A stretch of 64,000 bases of DNA from positions 558,001 to 622,000 of the forward strand of contig NZ_JAMBOM010000001.1 of assembly GCF_023715615.1 (NCBI RefSeq), given 5' to 3'. Under the pieces are notes generated by a model that was given only the letters and a program-made list of their open reading frames with translations, made no database searches and was not told the DNA's origin. The translations under genes and the position numbers were made by a program. This stretch comes from Sporosarcina aquimarina (GTDB lineage: Bacteria > Bacillota > Bacilli > Bacillales_A > Planococcaceae). Positions 55,622 to 64,000 of the stretch are shown one piece after another (the first letter of the stretch is position 1; every line of letters starts with the position of its first letter).

Positions 55622-57310
55622 GTGAAACGAACAATTGCTGGGAAGTTACGAAACGGGTTTGGCTTATTACTTGCGTTGCTAGTTGTAATTGGGGTAGCTA
55701 GCATTCTGTTACTTTTAAAATTGAATAGTGATTATAGGAATATGCTCGATAATGAAGTGCATAAAGTGGATATTGTAGACGAGTTCGTACTGAAACAAGA
55801 ACAAATGCAAAGTAAAATTAGGGGATATTTGCTCTATCAGGATAAAACGTTACTGGACGAAAGACAAGAAAACTACGAACGTTCTGAGCAACTTATCCAA
55901 GAGTTAGGCAAGATGATGAAGGGCGCTAAAATGAAAAAAGAATATGAAGCGCTTGTTGACTCGAACGAAAAGTCGATGACTCTTCAAAATAATATCGTCG
56001 ATAACTTGGAACAAGGGAAAGATGATATCGCAAAATGGATGTCAGAAGCATCTAAGGATGTTGGAAATGTTGTCATGACCCGTGCGGATACGATTAAAGA
56101 TAACCAATACAAAGAACTTGAAAAGAAGCGAAAAGAAGTCAATCAGATGATGACGCAACTAACAATCATCATTGCGGCAATCATAATCATCGCTGTAGTG
56201 GTAGGTATCCTGATTTCTCAACGCATCAGCCGCTCAATCACGAAACCCGTTGGCATCGTAACGGAAGGGCTACACCATATTGCGGATGGGAATTTCTCCA
56301 TCGATCCACTTGTCGTGCGTAGCAAAGACGAAATCGGAGAAATGGCGGTCGCATTTAACAAAATGGGAGCAGATGTAGCAAACATGATTCGCAAAATTAA
56401 CGTCTCTGCTGAACAGTTGGCCATGCAATCCGAGGAGTTATCTGCAAGTTCTGAAGAAAGTTTGGCATCGTCGGAGTTAATCGCTAGTACTGCAGAAAAA
56501 CAACTAGAAGGCAGTGAGCGTCAACAGCGGATAACAGACCAATCCACACAATCGATGAATGAGTTGTCTGTAGGGGTGGGAGAAATCTCAGAAAGCAATG
56601 AGGACATGTTACGGTCTGCAGAAGCAGTAACACAACTTGTTGGTAAAGGCTCAGCATCTATGGATGAGGTCGTCGAAGAGATGAAAACCATTCGGAAAAC
56701 GATTCGAGAAACTGCAACAATCATGAAAGAGATGGCAGATCATTCTTCTGAAATTGAAAAAGTAACGGCTATCATTACAGGAATCGCGGAGCAAACCAAC
56801 TTGTTGGCCCTTAACGCAGCGATCGAAGCAGCTCGTGCAGGGGATGCAGGTAAAGGGTTCGCGGTTGTTGCCGATGAAGTCCGAAAACTTGCAGAGCAAT
56901 CCAAGAAGTCTGCAACAGAGATTGGAACTATGGTCAGTGACATCCAAGTATATTCGAAGAAAGCTAGGAAATCGATTGAAACCGGAAGTGAAAAAGTTGA
57001 AAATGGTATGAAAGCAACAGCAGAGTCCAACGCGGTATTCAAAGACATCCAACAAGCAGTTGGGGATGTATCCGCAAAGGTTGAAACGGTTTCTGCCGCA
57101 ATTGAAGAAATCCAAGCGATGGCAGATGAAGTGACAGATGGCGCTCGAGAAGTTCAACGGTTAAGCGGACAAGCGGCTGCCTCAGCGACGGAGACAAGCT
57201 CAGCAACGGAAGAACAACTTGCAGTAAGCCAAGAGATTAGTGCGAGCGCACAAAGCCTTACGCGTCTTGCAGACGAGCTTCAGCAAGAGGTGAGTAGATT
57301 TCAAGTGTAG
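55622..57310 (+). CDS. Methyl-accepting chemotaxis protein
   Basis: 562 residues from GTG 55622 ([14 protein letters not shown]), which follows GGGGTGG; earlier in-frame starts would add a polar tail before the first helix. TM1 about 10-32, four-helix-bundle sensor about 33-180, TM2 about 182-205, HAMP about 206-260, signalling tip [38 protein letters not shown] (about 395-430). It is a different receptor from the one at 34.3 kb (sensor regions differ). Ligand unknown; monocistronic with its own terminator. Confidence 0.93.
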   Translation: MKRTIAGKLRNGFGLLLALLVVIGVASILLLLKLNSDYRNMLDNEVHKVDIVDEFVLKQEQMQSKIRGYLLYQDKTLLDERQENYERSEQLIQELGKMMKGAKMKKEYEALVDSNEKSMTLQNNIVDNLEQGKDDIAKWMSEASKDVGNVVMTRADTIKDNQYKELEKKRKEVNQMMTQLTIIIAAIIIIAVVVGILISQRISRSITKPVGIVTEGLHHIADGNFSIDPLVVRSKDEIGEMAVAFNKMGADVANMIRKINVSAEQLAMQSEELSASSEESLASSELIASTAEKQLEGSERQQRITDQSTQSMNELSVGVGEISESNEDMLRSAEAVTQLVGKGSASMDEVVEEMKTIRKTIRETATIMKEMADHSSEIEKVTAIITGIAEQTNLLALNAAIEAARAGDAGKGFAVVADEVRKLAEQSKKSATEIGTMVSDIQVYSKKARKSIETGSEKVENGMKATAESNAVFKDIQQAVGDVSAKVETVSAAIEEIQAMADEVTDGAREVQRLSGQAAASATETSSATEEQLAVSQEISASAQSLTRLADELQQEVSRFQV

Positions 57311-57321
57311 CAGTGAACATA

Positions 57322-57362
57322 AAAAGCGCACTCCCCACATATAAGGGGAGTGCGCTTTTACT
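57322..57362 (+). terminator. Terminator of the second chemoreceptor gene
   Basis: Perfect 15-bp stem AAAAGCGCACTCCCC / GGGGAGTGCGCTTTT with an 8-nt loop, ending in TTTTA. Confidence 0.9.
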
Positions 57363-57409
57363 ATGCAATGAAAACTGAACCAAGTAAATAATTTCTGGAA
57401 ATAAGTTTA

Positions 57410-57451
57410 ATAAAACAAAAACGTGGAATTCTCTATAGTAAGAGAGTTCCA
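57410..57451 (-). terminator. Terminator of the NlpC/P60-SLH gene (minus strand)
   Basis: On the minus strand TGGAACTCTCT / AGAGAATTCCA is followed by CGTTTTTGTTTTA. It lies 13 bp beyond the stop codon. Confidence 0.8.
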
Positions 57452-57463
57452 CATTCGTTAATG

Positions 57464-58369
57464 TTATTTAAGGTTGTCCAAGAAGCGTTGCATGTCTTGA
57501 ATTTTAACTTTATCGTCAACCCCAAAGTTTCCATTTGTGTAACCAGCCGTTACATTATTTGAATAGAGAGCACCAACATATTTTAATGCCCAGTAATCAG
57601 AAGGGACGTCTTTAAACGGAACTTCAGTTGAAGTAGAAAGGTCGAATGCATCCGTAAGTACTTTCGCCATTTGTGAACGAGTCAACGGATCATTTGGATT
57701 AAATCTACCACTGTTACTTCCGCTAAAGATACCTGCTTCAGCAGCAGCCATAATTTCGTTATAGTAAGGTGTTTTTGAGTTAACGTCAGAGAAACTCATG
57801 TTACTACCAGTTCTGTGAAGACCTAGTGTTTTAACAACGATGTTCGCCACTTGTCCACGTGTTGCATAAGTTACAGTTGGTGTTGGTTTTGAAGCAACAG
57901 ATGTTTCACCAAATGTAGCAGGACGTTTTGCGCCTACATAACGGCTCTTCCAGTAGTAGGGATCGTTAAGAGATGAAATGGTAACACCCTTGCTAGTTGA
58001 CGCGTGAATGAATTTGCTAGAACCAATATAGATTCCAACGTGTGAGACACCGCGCCCGCTTGTGTTGAAGAATACAAGATCGCCAGTAGTCAAATTGCTT
58101 TTTGAAACTGCTTTACCTTGTTTGTATTGTTGTCCTGTTGTTCGTGGAAGTGAAGATCCACTCTTTTTGTATACGAGTTGAGTATATGCCGAGCAATCGA
58201 TTCCAGATGTAAGGCTTGTACCACCATAACGATAAGGTGTACCTATGTAATTCTTAGCTGTATTTACCAAGTTAGTTGCAGATAGTGTAGCAGCGGAAGC
58301 CATAGACGGTACGGACGTTGAAATTACTAAACTAGCGATTCCTAGTGCCAAAAGACGTTTCAGTTTCAT
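57464..58369 (-). CDS. NlpC/P60 peptidoglycan endopeptidase with SLH anchor
   Basis: 301 residues; ATG 58369 with GAAAGGGG further upstream than usual. A signal peptide ends near ASA-ATL (about residue 27). The NlpC/P60 domain (about 32-150) has the catalytic Cys in GIDCSAYTQLVY, His in VSHVGIYIG and the third residue in FIHAST. A Thr/Pro linker precedes two to three SLH modules (about 167-300: TRGQVANIVVKTLGL, DPLTRSQMAKVLTDAF, DDKVKIQDMQRFL). It should cleave D-gamma-glutamyl-diaminopimelate-type peptide bonds while held to the wall by SLH modules, like the two nucleotidases above. Confidence 0.93.
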   Translation of the reverse strand: MKLKRLLALGIASLVISTSVPSMASAATLSATNLVNTAKNYIGTPYRYGGTSLTSGIDCSAYTQLVYKKSGSSLPRTTGQQYKQGKAVSKSNLTTGDLVFFNTSGRGVSHVGIYIGSSKFIHASTSKGVTISSLNDPYYWKSRYVGAKRPATFGETSVASKPTPTVTYATRGQVANIVVKTLGLHRTGSNMSFSDVNSKTPYYNEIMAAAEAGIFSGSNSGRFNPNDPLTRSQMAKVLTDAFDLSTSTEVPFKDVPSDYWALKYVGALYSNNVTAGYTNGNFGVDDKVKIQDMQRFLDNLK

Positions 58370-58515
58370 AAGTTTCTCAGTTTCCCCTTTCGCACCGTAT
58401 CAAGGACAGTGTCTTTATCTGTGAATATCTTAGCATAGGCTAAACCTCATTTCGGTTACAGTTATATTACAATGATGTTACAAATGGTCGCTTCATGTAT
58501 AAAAGACTGATTTAA

Positions 58516-58560
58516 CGCGGTTTATCGGATAATAAATCCGATGGAAGCGTTTTTATTTTT
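58516..58560 (+). terminator. Orphan terminator-like hairpin
   Basis: ATCGGAT (58524-58530) pairs with ATCCGAT (58536-58542), extended by CGC/GCG, then TTTTTATTTTT. No plus-strand gene ends upstream, so it may end a short transcript, attenuate the glycosyltransferase gene 110 bp downstream, or block antisense transcription. Confidence 0.5.
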
Positions 58561-58670
58561 GTGTGAAAATGCTATGGAAGGTGAAAAAAACACGAAATTC
58601 CTGTATCTTTGTAACCAAACGTATTGAAATGCCGGAACTATAATGTGGATTCTGGCAGAACGGAGCTGAC

Positions 58671-59765
58671 ATGAAAAAAATTGTAGTATTTAGCAATATG
58701 TATCCATCTGCAGAACACCCTACGTATGGAATTTTTGTTAGAAACCAAGTTGAATTACTTAAAAAGTCTGGTGTCATGTTAGATGTAAAAGCAATTGATA
58801 ACCCTAAAGGCGGTAAAGTACAAGCCCTTTTAAAATACGGGAAATGGTTTGCGAACTCGTTTCTTTATCTAATGGGGAATCGTGGGAAACTCTCATTAAC
58901 TCACGCTCACTATGCGTTTCCGACAGGACTCCTTTCATTAATAGGAAAACGATTGTTTAAACTACCTTACGTTGTGACGGTTCATGGCGGGGATATCGAT
59001 AAAATGGCGAAAAAGAGTGCGAGAATTGCTGGGCTGACTCAAACCATTCTACAGGAAGCATCTCATGTCATTACAGTTGGGGAACGTCTGAAGCAAGAAG
59101 TTGTTACAAACTATGGCGTGTCTGAAACAAATGTAACAGTGATGAGTATGGGAGTTGACCGAACAGTATTTCATCCATTAGCAAGAGATGCGGTCCGTAA
59201 TGAACTTAACTTACTGGAGAGTAAGCGTGTGATCTTATTCATCGGCAATTTAATCCGTGAAAAAGGGGTTCTTGAATTAGTACAGGCATTCGAGGCTATT
59301 CAAAGTTCTTTACCAGAAGTTTCGCTACATCTACTAGGCTCTTCGAAGTCAGCTACCTTTGTAGAAGAGGTTAAACAGTACATTACGACTCACCAAATTG
59401 AAGGAGTACACTTTGAAGGCACGAAACCCCAGAGTGAACTTGCCAAATGGCTAGCAGCAGCAGATGTGCTAGCGCTACCTTCCTATCACGAAGGATTTGG
59501 ACTCGTTGCGCTTGAGTCAATGGCGGCAGGTACGCCTGTAGTTGCATCTGACGTTGGGGGATTGTCGTATTTGTTAGCGGAAGGTGCTGGGATTTTGGTG
59601 CCAGCGCGTGATGTGGAAAGTCTTGCAGAAGGATTGCTTCAGGCGCTTACTTCAGATGAAGCAAGTAATAGTGCGCGGCAAGAAGAAATCGTTCACGAAC
59701 ATTCCTATGAGAAGATATTGGAGAAATTGTTGAAGATATATGGGGAAACCGAACGTACGCGATAA
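58671..59765 (+). CDS. GT4-family glycosyltransferase
   Basis: 364 residues; ATG 58671 with CGGAGCTG upstream. GT-B fold, family 4, retaining. The N-terminal domain has VFSNMYPSAEHPTYGIFV and VTVHGGDID; the C-terminal nucleotide-sugar domain has FIGNLIREKGVLELVQAF and the E-x7-E-type motif HEGFGLVALESMAAGTPVVAS. It transfers a sugar from an NDP donor to an unknown acceptor on the inner membrane face. No polysaccharide cluster is nearby. The stop is 14 bp before the amidohydrolase gene, so they are co-transcribed. Confidence 0.88.
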   Translation: MKKIVVFSNMYPSAEHPTYGIFVRNQVELLKKSGVMLDVKAIDNPKGGKVQALLKYGKWFANSFLYLMGNRGKLSLTHAHYAFPTGLLSLIGKRLFKLPYVVTVHGGDIDKMAKKSARIAGLTQTILQEASHVITVGERLKQEVVTNYGVSETNVTVMSMGVDRTVFHPLARDAVRNELNLLESKRVILFIGNLIREKGVLELVQAFEAIQSSLPEVSLHLLGSSKSATFVEEVKQYITTHQIEGVHFEGTKPQSELAKWLAAADVLALPSYHEGFGLVALESMAAGTPVVASDVGGLSYLLAEGAGILVPARDVESLAEGLLQALTSDEASNSARQEEIVHEHSYEKILEKLLKIYGETERTR

Positions 59766-59779
59766 AGGGGGATAAAGGA

Positions 59780-60883
59780 ATGGCAGTCACAGAACAAATA
59801 AGAGATTGGTTCGAATACTTCCATGCGAATCCGGAAGTTAGTTGGAAAGAACAAGAGACGACAAAGGAAATTGCACGCATTTTAAATGAGATGGAAGTTC
59901 CTTATAAGACGTTTGAAGAGGTCACTGGCGCTGTTGCAGAAATCGGAGAAGGCGATTCTGTCATAGCGGTACGCGCAGATATCGATGCCCTTTGGCAAGA
60001 AGTAGAGGGTACATATCAAGCAAATCATTCTTGTGGACACGATGGTCACATGGCTATGGTGCTTGGGGCACTCACTCATTTAAAGGAAGAAGACCTTGGT
60101 TGCAGAATTCGCTTTATCTTCCAACCCGCTGAAGAAAAAGGGAATGGCTCCAATGCAATGATTGACCGTGGAGCTATAGATGGTGTGAGTTATCTGTTTG
60201 GTATTCATCTGCGGCCACAAGAGGAGCTACCGTTAGGCAAAGCATCAGCTGCGATTCATCATGGTGCAGCTTATTTCGTAGAAGGGCAGATTAGTGGCGT
60301 GGACGCACATGGGGCTCGTCCACATCAAGGCGTCAATGCTATCGATCCATTACTTGCAATCGGTCAATTTTTGAAGACGGTGCAGTTTTCACCATATGAG
60401 GCATATTCCGTGAAATTGACATACCTTCAAGCAGGTGGAGACAGTCTGAATATCATCCCAGGATCAGCGAAGTTTGGATTAGACATCCGCGCACAGTCTA
60501 ATGATGTGTTACAACAATTACAAAAACGTGTCGATAAAGGATTACAACAGATTGCTGAACTTTACACGACTAAAATTGAAGCGGAATGGACAGACTATAC
60601 GCCGGCAGCAGAAGTATCAGATGAAGCTGCAGAAATCGCACGTGAAGGAATCCTTGCCGTACTTGGTGAAAAAGGGCTTGCACCAGACGTTGTTACATCC
60701 GGAAGCGATGATTTCCACTTCTATACGATTCGCAACCCAGAGTTGAAAGCGACGATGATTGGATTGGGGGCTGATTTAGGACCAGGATTGCATCATCCAG
60801 CAATGACATTCAATAGGGATGCGCTTGTAACGGGCGCTAAAATTCTAGCTGAGACGCTGAAACGTGCAAGTTTTTGCGTGTGA
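59780..60883 (+). CDS. amhX: M20-family amidohydrolase, AmhX-like
   Basis: 367 residues; ATG 59780 follows AAAGGGGGATAAAGGA. M20D metalloamidase: ADIDALWQEVEGTYQANHSCGHDGHMAMVLG (metal Cys/His pair), FQPAEEKGNG (metal Glu pair), GVDAHGARPHQGVNAIDP (lid) and HHPAMTF near the end. The RADxDALWQEV sequence is what I remember of Bacillus AmhX, an N-acyl-L-amino-acid amidohydrolase-like protein. The symbol is by resemblance only. The preceding glycosyltransferase gene is in the same transcript. Confidence 0.8.
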   Translation: MAVTEQIRDWFEYFHANPEVSWKEQETTKEIARILNEMEVPYKTFEEVTGAVAEIGEGDSVIAVRADIDALWQEVEGTYQANHSCGHDGHMAMVLGALTHLKEEDLGCRIRFIFQPAEEKGNGSNAMIDRGAIDGVSYLFGIHLRPQEELPLGKASAAIHHGAAYFVEGQISGVDAHGARPHQGVNAIDPLLAIGQFLKTVQFSPYEAYSVKLTYLQAGGDSLNIIPGSAKFGLDIRAQSNDVLQQLQKRVDKGLQQIAELYTTKIEAEWTDYTPAAEVSDEAAEIAREGILAVLGEKGLAPDVVTSGSDDFHFYTIRNPELKATMIGLGADLGPGLHHPAMTFNRDALVTGAKILAETLKRASFCV

Positions 60884-60980
60884 GGTGTTGTCGGAAAGAC
60901 GTGGATTTTAATGAGAAATAAGTGATTGAGAGTTATCATTTATTTGAAAAATTTAAATATCATGTGTGGAGTGTCGCAGG

Positions 60981-61009
60981 TTGCAATGTGCCAAATATAG
61001 GAGTACTAT
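60981..61009 (+). promoter_or_regulatory. Sigma-A promoter of the SDR gene
   Basis: TTGCAA (60981-60986), 17-bp spacer, TACTAT (61004-61009), about 38 bp upstream of a likely start site-to-ATG leader. Confidence 0.6.
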
Positions 61010-61053
61010 TTAGATGTTAAAACTTATGAATCATATAAAAAGGAGCGGTTTAA

Positions 61054-61791
61054 ATGGGTAGAATGCAAGATAAAGTAGCATTTATTACAGGTGGAGCTTC
61101 AGGTATGGGCGAAATGATGGTTAAATTATTCACAGCTGAGGGCGCTAAAGTCATCGCTGCAGACATTAACACAGATGCGCTTCAAGCTAAATGGGACGGC
61201 GTTGAAAACGTTGACTACGTAAAGCTTAACGTAACGGATGCTGACAACTGGGCAGAGGCTGTAAAAACGGCTGCTGACAAGTTCGGTAAACTTGATATCC
61301 TTATCAACTGTGCAGGTATCTCTACTGAAAAAGGCATGGACGATATTACAATTGCTGACTGGCAACGTCTACACGACATCAACGGATTCGGTACATTCGC
61401 TGGTATGCGTGCAGTAGTTCCTTACATGAAGGAAGCTGGACAAGGTTCAATCGTTAACATTTCTTCTTACACAGCATTAGTTGGTATGGGTTACAACCCA
61501 TATGCAGCTTCTAAAGGTTCAGTTCGTGCGATCTCTCGTGCAGCTGCAGCTGAGTTCGGTAAAGATGGAATTCGTGTAAACGCAGTATTCCCAGGCGTTA
61601 TCCAAACTCCAATGGTAGCAAACCTTGAGTCTTCTAAAGCAGCTCTTGAAGGCCTTATCAGAATGACACCACTTGCTCGTCTTGGACAACCTGAAGACGT
61701 AGGTAACGCGGTAATGTTCTTAGCTTCTGATGAAGCTTCTTACATCTCTGGCGCAGAACTCGTAATCGACGGTGGATTCTCAGCACGCTAA
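61054..61791 (+). CDS. Short-chain dehydrogenase/reductase
   Basis: 245 residues; ATG 61054 follows AAAAGGAG. Classical SDR: cofactor motif TGGASGMGE (about 11-19), NCAGIS, catalytic Ser in NISSYTA and Tyr-Lys in YAASKGS, and the C-terminal GAELVIDGGFSAR. It acts on an alcohol/ketone with NAD(P)H; the substrate is unknown. Codon use is strikingly uniform (GCT/GCA, CGT, AAC, ATC, GTA, CTT) compared with its neighbours, which suggests very high expression. Monocistronic, with its own promoter and terminator. Confidence 0.92.
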   Translation: MGRMQDKVAFITGGASGMGEMMVKLFTAEGAKVIAADINTDALQAKWDGVENVDYVKLNVTDADNWAEAVKTAADKFGKLDILINCAGISTEKGMDDITIADWQRLHDINGFGTFAGMRAVVPYMKEAGQGSIVNISSYTALVGMGYNPYAASKGSVRAISRAAAAEFGKDGIRVNAVFPGVIQTPMVANLESSKAALEGLIRMTPLARLGQPEDVGNAVMFLASDEASYISGAELVIDGGFSAR

Positions 61792-61806
61792 TTGGTAAAT
61801 GAACTA

Positions 61807-61850
61807 AAAAAGACGTCTTCTCATTATTGAGGAGGCGTCTTTTGCTTTGT
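61807..61850 (+). terminator. Terminator of the SDR gene
   Basis: AAAAGACGTCTTCTC / GAGGAGGCGTCTTTT stem with a 6-nt loop and a T-rich tail. Confidence 0.85.
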
Positions 61851-61868
61851 AAAAAGGTTATATACAGT

Positions 61869-61966
61869 GTTGATTATTGCAAAGATATGCATCTAACGCT
61901 CTGCTCAGTCAAGGGTCTTCGATCTTCGCTTATCCTCCAGGAGTCGCAGCCTTTCGCTCCAATCAA
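61869..61966 (+). repeat. Dispersed repeat remnant
   Basis: Begins GTTGATTATTGC, contains GCTCAGTCAAGGGTCTTC and CAGGAGTCGCAGCC, and ends CGCTCCAATCAA. These words match the inverted copy at 33820-34013, so this is a shortened fourth copy of the family in the window. Confidence 0.55.
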
Positions 61967-62026
61967 AAGTGTAACGTTAAATAAATTCAACATTTATACG
62001 TTGTATCATAAATAATTAAGAAGAGA

Positions 62027-62377
62027 TTAGAAACGGTACTGTGTCAAAATATTTTCCAGTTTGAGCGCAAGCCCCAGGCTACCTTTTACTTTAAGTTTCC
62101 CCATCATGAACGCAGTCGTTGTGTTCAATTTTCCAGCAAGCAGTTTGTAGAAATCCTCGACCTTCATCGTCAACGTACAATCTGCCTCGGCGGTCTCTTT
62201 TGAAGTGACGCTTGCTTTATTATTTGCAAATAGTAATACATAATTTCCCTCTTCATCCCCAGACAAATTAAAACCGTAACTTACATCCAACCCTTGGATA
62301 GGAGCGGAATGATCGTTCAGTTGCCGCTCAATTTCTTTCCATGTTTGTTGAAGATCTTTTTCATGTTCGATTACCAA
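62027..62377 (-). CDS. SCP2 sterol-carrier-type lipid-binding protein
   Basis: 116 residues from TTG 62377, 9 nt after AGGAGG; a TTG three codons earlier directly abuts the ribosome site. The SCP2 fold is seen in YGFNLSGDEEGNYVLLFANNKASVTSKETAEADCTLTMKVEDFYKLLAGKLNTTTAFMMGKLKVKGS, split here as sheet, then helix, then the KLKVKGS strand that lines the lipid pocket. It probably binds a fatty or other hydrophobic ligand in the cytoplasm. Monocistronic. Confidence 0.85.
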   Translation of the reverse strand: MVIEHEKDLQQTWKEIERQLNDHSAPIQGLDVSYGFNLSGDEEGNYVLLFANNKASVTSKETAEADCTLTMKVEDFYKLLAGKLNTTTAFMMGKLKVKGSLGLALKLENILTQYRF

Positions 62378-62582
62378 GTTTTCCAACCTCCTAAAAATGA
62401 ATAGTGGCTCATTATCAGTATAGCAAACTACCCGGGTAAAATGCGCAGAGTTTACTGAAAACTTTAAAGGTGAATGTCCTAATTTGTCGAATTATAGGTT
62501 AGAGTAATAGTAGCTATAACTCGAACAGTCATGTAAGCACAGGTGATACCGCTAGTAAATCCTTTTGAGGTGGTGCTTGAGC

Positions 62583-64000
62583 ATGAAAAGGTCTAAGGAA
62601 GAACTTACAGAATTCATATCGAGAATGCAGGAACAGCAACAGCAATTATTTAAGCAAGCGAAGCAATTGGAGCTTACTCCCCAATCCATGAAAACTGTTT
62701 TGTACGAGCTTTGCGAAAATATTGCAATGATTATGAGGGCTGATCGGGTGAGTATTTGGTTGTTTAATGACGATCAAACTGCCCTAACTGAGCATTTGAC
62801 TTATGCTGCTGATTCAATTGCTATTCCTATCGTTCGTGAACTCAATTTCTATAATGCCAAGTTATACTTTGAAGCAATTACTAGTCAACGGGTCAATTCG
62901 GTGGATGACATCACTACAAACGAAGCCTTTCAATCCCTACCGAGTAATTATCTCGTTGACACTCCGATTACTTCTTTACTCGATGCATCCATCATTATGA
63001 GCCGAGGAATCGGAGGGCTTCTTTGCTGTGAAACAGTAAAAAGACGCAACTGGACGAAATTGGACGAAGTATTCATTGCAGCTTTTGCAGATATGTTGTC
63101 TTTTGTATTCGATCGGCTAAATCGATTAGAAATGGAAAATCGAGTTCACGAATTAGCCTATACGGATTTATTAACAGGCATCGACAATGAAAATGCGTTC
63201 ATCGAAAAAGTGAATGATAAGATACATAAGACAGGAAAAGAGCTTTTCGGAGCGTTCCTTTACATGAAAATTGATCAATTCACTTCGATTCAAAGTGTAC
63301 TTGGCCAAGAAGGAACAAAGGAATCTTTGAAAAAAATAGCAATTAGACTACGATCACTTTTCCCAGAGGGTTCAATCTTTGCGCGAATCGCTTTTGATCA
63401 TTTCATCATATTTACTGAACACAGTAGTGATCATGAAAAAGATGAAAATACCATGGAGCAAATTCTTTCGGAGTTACGTAATCCAATAATGATTAGTGAC
63501 CAGAAGCTATTCTTGACGTTTAGTTACGGGGTGTCTCTCTATCCGCAACATGTAACCGATGCGTATGAAGGAATTCAGGCCGCTAAAATCGCACTCGATT
63601 CCTCTCAGAAAATGGGGAATCGAAAGACTCGCGCGGTCTATGAACCCCTTATGTATGAACAGTGGGAAGAGGAAATGCATTCGGAGATGAATTTAGGAAA
63701 AGGGTTGGACATGAACGAGTTTTGTCTGTTTTACCAACCTCAAGTTGAAAGTGTGACTCACAAAGTGACGGGAGTCGAAGCGCTCATTCGATGGCAACAC
63801 CCTGAGAAGGGTCTGTTGTCACCTGCTGCGTTCATTGAAATCGCTGAAACGACTGGCCACATCACGCAAATTGGAGAATGGGTAGTGAGTCAGGCGTGTC
63901 AGCAGTTAAAAAGTTGGGAGCAGAAGGGCTTAGGGGCATTGACGATTTCCGTCAACATTTCACCTAGACACTTCCTACACTATCAATTTCCAAAATTTCT
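62583..64000 (+). CDS. GAF + degenerate GGDEF + EAL protein (cut by window end)
   Basis: ATG 62583 follows GAGGTGG; the frame stays open for 472 codons to the window edge, so the C-terminus is missing. A Gln-rich helix (about 10-30) leads to a GAF domain (about 35-175), then a GGDEF fold (about 185-345) where the motif reads RIAFDHF in place of RxGGDEF (about 268-274), so it cannot make c-di-GMP, then EAL from about 365 with Glu of EALIRWQ at about residue 398 and SVNIS intact. It is therefore expected to be a c-di-GMP phosphodiesterase, with the GGDEF domain kept as a regulatory module. The later EAL motifs lie outside the window. Confidence 0.88.
   Translation, partial: MKRSKEELTEFISRMQEQQQQLFKQAKQLELTPQSMKTVLYELCENIAMIMRADRVSIWLFNDDQTALTEHLTYAADSIAIPIVRELNFYNAKLYFEAITSQRVNSVDDITTNEAFQSLPSNYLVDTPITSLLDASIIMSRGIGGLLCCETVKRRNWTKLDEVFIAAFADMLSFVFDRLNRLEMENRVHELAYTDLLTGIDNENAFIEKVNDKIHKTGKELFGAFLYMKIDQFTSIQSVLGQEGTKESLKKIAIRLRSLFPEGSIFARIAFDHFIIFTEHSSDHEKDENTMEQILSELRNPIMISDQKLFLTFSYGVSLYPQHVTDAYEGIQAAKIALDSSQKMGNRKTRAVYEPLMYEQWEEEMHSEMNLGKGLDMNEFCLFYQPQVESVTHKVTGVEALIRWQHPEKGLLSPAAFIEIAETTGHITQIGEWVVSQACQQLKSWEQKGLGALTISVNISPRHFLHYQFPKF

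Overview
The window looks like the chromosome of a low-GC, Gram-positive, endospore-forming Bacillales species. A Planococcaceae (Sporosarcina-like) host is my inference. The grounds are many TTG/GTG starts behind strong AGGAGG ribosome sites, SLH-domain cell-surface proteins, lipobox lipoproteins, a T-box riboswitch, a cre site, an Sda sporulation-checkpoint gene, and an ilv-leu operon in Bacillus order. No rRNA, tRNA, prophage or CRISPR array was seen.

Layout. 0.4-8.1 kb: a large secreted GH84 N-acetylglucosaminidase behind a NagR-like palindrome, a membrane-anchored polysaccharide deacetylase, a YkyA-like lipoprotein and a YfmQ-like protein. 8.7-15 kb: an S9 peptidase, then a minus-strand operon encoding an AcoR-type-GAF/PAS/GGDEF/EAL protein, an acetolactate-synthase-like ThDP enzyme and a carboxymuconolactone-decarboxylase-family protein. 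15-22 kb: an M20 carbamoylase/allantoate-type hydrolase, PepSY proteins, a NERD protein, a lipoprotein, a GNAT acetyltransferase, a Nudix hydrolase and a DUF488 protein. 22.6-33.2 kb: a large secreted nuclease, a nested tandem repeat (204-bp period with a 21-bp heptad sub-period), an acyl-CoA-dehydrogenase-like flavoprotein, and two tandem SLH-anchored 2',3'-cyclic phosphodiesterase/3'-nucleotidases. The nuclease and nucleotidases could together degrade extracellular nucleic acid. 33.2-34.1 kb: a decayed IS1182-type element flanked by inverted copies of a dispersed repeat.

34-48 kb: a chemoreceptor; a previously easy-to-miss sda gene (about 43 codons, minus strand) with a cluster of DnaA boxes upstream; then ilvD, a T-box, ilvB-ilvN-ilvC-leuA-leuB-leuC-leuD. 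A cre box lies about 90 bp upstream of the predicted ilvD start site. The T-box lies after ilvD and reads as isoleucine-specific (AUC). A class V aminotransferase follows.

48.5-55.3 kb: a self-contained cassette of ROK repressor (with a palindromic operator over its own promoter), lipoprotein binding protein, ABC ATPase, fused two-domain permease, and an argininosuccinate-lyase-superfamily enzyme that departs from true ArgH. This is the best candidate in the window for an undescribed uptake-and-cleavage pathway. 55.6-64 kb: a second chemoreceptor, an NlpC/P60-SLH endopeptidase, a GT4 glycosyltransferase, an AmhX-like amidohydrolase, a probably highly expressed SDR, an SCP2 protein, and a GAF/degenerate-GGDEF/EAL protein cut off by the window end.
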